Shown here one piece after another: positions 5,520 through 6,705 of a stretch of 6,705 nucleotides of DNA. How positions within the stretch are numbered: the stretch's first letter is position 1; each line of letters opens with the position of its first letter. A program made the position numbers and the translations under genes. The notes under the pieces are model-generated. The model was not told the DNA's origin and did not search any database. It saw only the letters and a program-made list of their open reading frames with translations. Origin of the DNA: an uncultured Pirellulaceae bacterium (lineage in GTDB: Bacteria > Planctomycetota > Planctomycetia > Pirellulales > Pirellulaceae); NCBI GenBank assembly GCA_947258905.1, contig CAMYKF010000055.1, positions 1-6,705 on the forward strand, in the 5' to 3' direction.

Positions 5520-6149
5520 CTAGTGAATCAGCCGATTCCCCGCACGGTCCGCGACCGTGGCGGTCGGTTCGCCAACCCGCTCAAACACAAAAACGGGATT
5601 GCAATCGGCAAGATGCCCGGACGTAGGTGCTGACATGATCGCAATTTGGCCGTCCATCTCGAACTGATAGCGCACCCGTTGGGTCTGGTTGCCGCCCTCA
5701 GGTGATGGTTCGGTTGTTTCCATGACAATGGCATCCGGTAATACCTCGACAGGTCTCCATGATCCCCGAGTATTGTCTCGCAACACCGCCTGACCCGCCG
5801 GCTGGATCTGAATGTCCAGTTCCATGCTGCCATCGGCGCCGAATACCACGCCGATTTCGGTGCTCTGAAAAGTCTGTGCCATTTGTGCCAGATGTTTGCG
5901 GTCGGCGGGACTTGTGATGGAATCGAGTTTGCGCTGGAGTAATCCCTTGTTCAGTCGCGCACGACCATACCAGGTGCCAACAATCAACTGGGCACTTTCA
6001 ATCCGTGGTGTTTCGGCCGCGGAATTCGGTGTCGCCTTTTTTTCGGGGCTGCTCTCGGCGCTGGTACCGGCCGGTTCTGCCGGACTGCAGCCGGACGTGC
6101 AAAATAAAAGCAACCAGCCCAGCAGCAGGCAACCGTGTCTCACATCCAT
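5520..6149 (-). CDS. Putative lipoprotein with lipocalin-like motifs
   Basis: The 209-aa product begins with a signal peptide (VRHGCLLLGWLLLFC) ending in TSGC, with Cys21 as the likely lipidated residue. Thr at -3 departs from the usual Leu, so lipidation is probable, not certain. A Ser/Pro/Ala/Glu-rich linker (22-48) follows, then a domain with VGTW (57-60), VVFGADGSMELD (101-112), GSW (129-131), paired strands at 138-173 and a final FVFERVG (187-193). G-x-W near the domain start and alternating strands suggest a small beta-barrel, but I know no function. ATG at 6149 is preferred over GTG at 6158 because GGAG lies eight bases upstream of it. The domain resembles that of the preceding gene, so the two are probably paralogues. 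Confidence 0.85.
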   Translation of the reverse strand: MDVRHGCLLLGWLLLFCTSGCSPAEPAGTSAESSPEKKATPNSAAETPRIESAQLIVGTWYGRARLNKGLLQRKLDSITSPADRKHLAQMAQTFQSTEIGVVFGADGSMELDIQIQPAGQAVLRDNTRGSWRPVEVLPDAIVMETTEPSPEGGNQTQRVRYQFEMDGQIAIMSAPTSGHLADCNPVFVFERVGEPTATVADRAGNRLIH

Positions 6150-6157
6150 GCGAATCA

Positions 6158-6161
6158 CTCC
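6158..6161 (-). promoter_or_regulatory. Shine-Dalgarno deciding the ATG at 6149
   Basis: GGAG on the minus strand, eight bases before the ATG. It overlaps the alternative GTG at 6158, which therefore cannot use it. Confidence 0.6.
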
Positions 6162-6203
6162 GTATCGTCTGATTTTTTCGGGAATTGCCTGTCGGCAGGT
6201 TAT

Positions 6204-6650
6204 CTAGCGGTTGCGGCGAAATTGCAGTTCGGTTTTCAGGACATCGATGTTGGGCGGGATCAGCTGAATCGTGTCATCATCGATAAAACGGATTTTGGTC
6301 TCCGTATGGTCGTCGAGAATTTCACAGCGAATCGTCAGCACGCCCGCCCCGTTATCCCATGCCAGCGTTGACCAGCGGCCCACTTTCGGCTTGGCAGATG
6401 ACGCCATGGGAAAGTCCGTGAAGGTCTCCAGCGTACCGTCGCTGTGAAAAACCAGCGACATCGTTCCTGAGATTTCGCCATCGGCCAGCGAATCGTAAAT
6501 GCTGGCAGCGTTCGAGGCCGCATTTTCATCGGCGGCTTGTTCGGGTGGCAGCATGTCCCAGCGGCCCGTCAGTTTGCGGGCCCCGGCGTTTTGACAACCG
6601 GCTAGCAGCAACAGGCTGGCAAGCAGTGCAAGTACGGTTGGTGATTTCAT
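6204..6650 (-). CDS. Small putative lipoprotein, first gene of operon
   Basis: The 148-aa product has a clean lipoprotein signal: MKSP, a hydrophobic run, then LAGC with Cys19 as the lipid anchor. The mature part carries TGRW (28-31), an Asn/Ala/Asp-rich loop, SLVFHSDGTLETF (65-77), GRW (91-93), and strands LTIRCEILDD and KIRFIDDDTIQLIPP before a basic end LQFRRNR. It has no named family I can give; the pattern suggests a small beta-rich, possibly lipocalin-like domain in the periplasm. A TTG start at 6680 would put ten hydrophilic residues before the signal peptide, so I use ATG at 6650. No strong ribosome site precedes it. It lies 54 bases upstream of the next lipoprotein gene on the same strand and is probably the first gene of this operon. 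Confidence 0.85.
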   Translation of the reverse strand: MKSPTVLALLASLLLLAGCQNAGARKLTGRWDMLPPEQAADENAASNAASIYDSLADGEISGTMSLVFHSDGTLETFTDFPMASSAKPKVGRWSTLAWDNGAGVLTIRCEILDDHTETKIRFIDDDTIQLIPPNIDVLKTELQFRRNR

Positions 6651-6705
6651 GGAGTGCTTCGTGGGGAGAAATCCTGGCAATCTTTGCGGCTTGTAACGAT
6701 TTTGT
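6651..6705 (-). promoter_or_regulatory. Upstream region of the lipoprotein operon
   Basis: These bases precede the first lipoprotein gene and run off the window. A promoter is expected here or just beyond, but I see no convincing -35/-10 pair. Confidence 0.25.

Noticed and set aside
6172..6177. T-run between the two lipoprotein genes as a terminator.
   Set aside because: It is a T-run only on the plus strand, while the genes run on the minus strand, and no stable stem precedes it. The small CCTG/CAGG stem at about 6189-6198 is too weak.

Overview
The window looks like a chromosomal segment of a planctomycete, probably Pirellulaceae-like. The reasons are the combination of small lipoproteins and membrane proteins with few named relatives, the weak or absent Shine-Dalgarno sequences in front of several genes, and intergenic spacers full of short GC-rich palindromes of a kind I associate with that group. 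This assignment is an inference from style and remembered families; there is no rRNA or marker gene here to prove it. Only three of the eight proteins can be named with confidence: TrkH, a 3-methyladenine DNA glycosylase, and LemA.

Layout. Bases 1-192 are a non-coding spacer of short inverted repeats. Bases 193-3961 hold four genes, all on the minus strand and read right to left: trkH (potassium channel subunit), a 157-aa two-helix membrane protein, a 224-aa membrane-anchored protein of an unnamed conserved family, and lemA. The last two overlap by 4 bases (ATGA). The gap of 157 bases between the 157-aa and 224-aa genes may or may not break the operon. Divergent from trkH, with at most about 90 bases between the start codons, is the glycosylase gene mpg on the plus strand (about 4033-4653).

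Bases 4654-4991 contain no gene. They hold a degenerate direct repeat, a strong plus-strand terminator, a nested palindromic element bounded by its own inverted repeat, and three further hairpins. Bases 4992-6650 form a second minus-strand operon of three genes: two lipoproteins that look like tandem diverged paralogues, followed by a four-helix membrane protein. Both lipoproteins carry G-x-W and DG motifs that suggest a small beta-barrel or lipocalin-like fold.

How the genes relate. The first operon couples a K+ uptake channel with LemA and two membrane proteins of unknown function, so it may be a cell-envelope or ion-homeostasis module, but nothing in the sequence proves a shared job. The most unusual coding feature is an insertion of about 100 residues in TrkH, placed between the first pore-domain helix and the first pore loop. 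It reads like a small winged-helix domain but topologically should lie outside the cytoplasm. The most unusual non-coding feature is the 74-base nested palindrome at 4784-4857.
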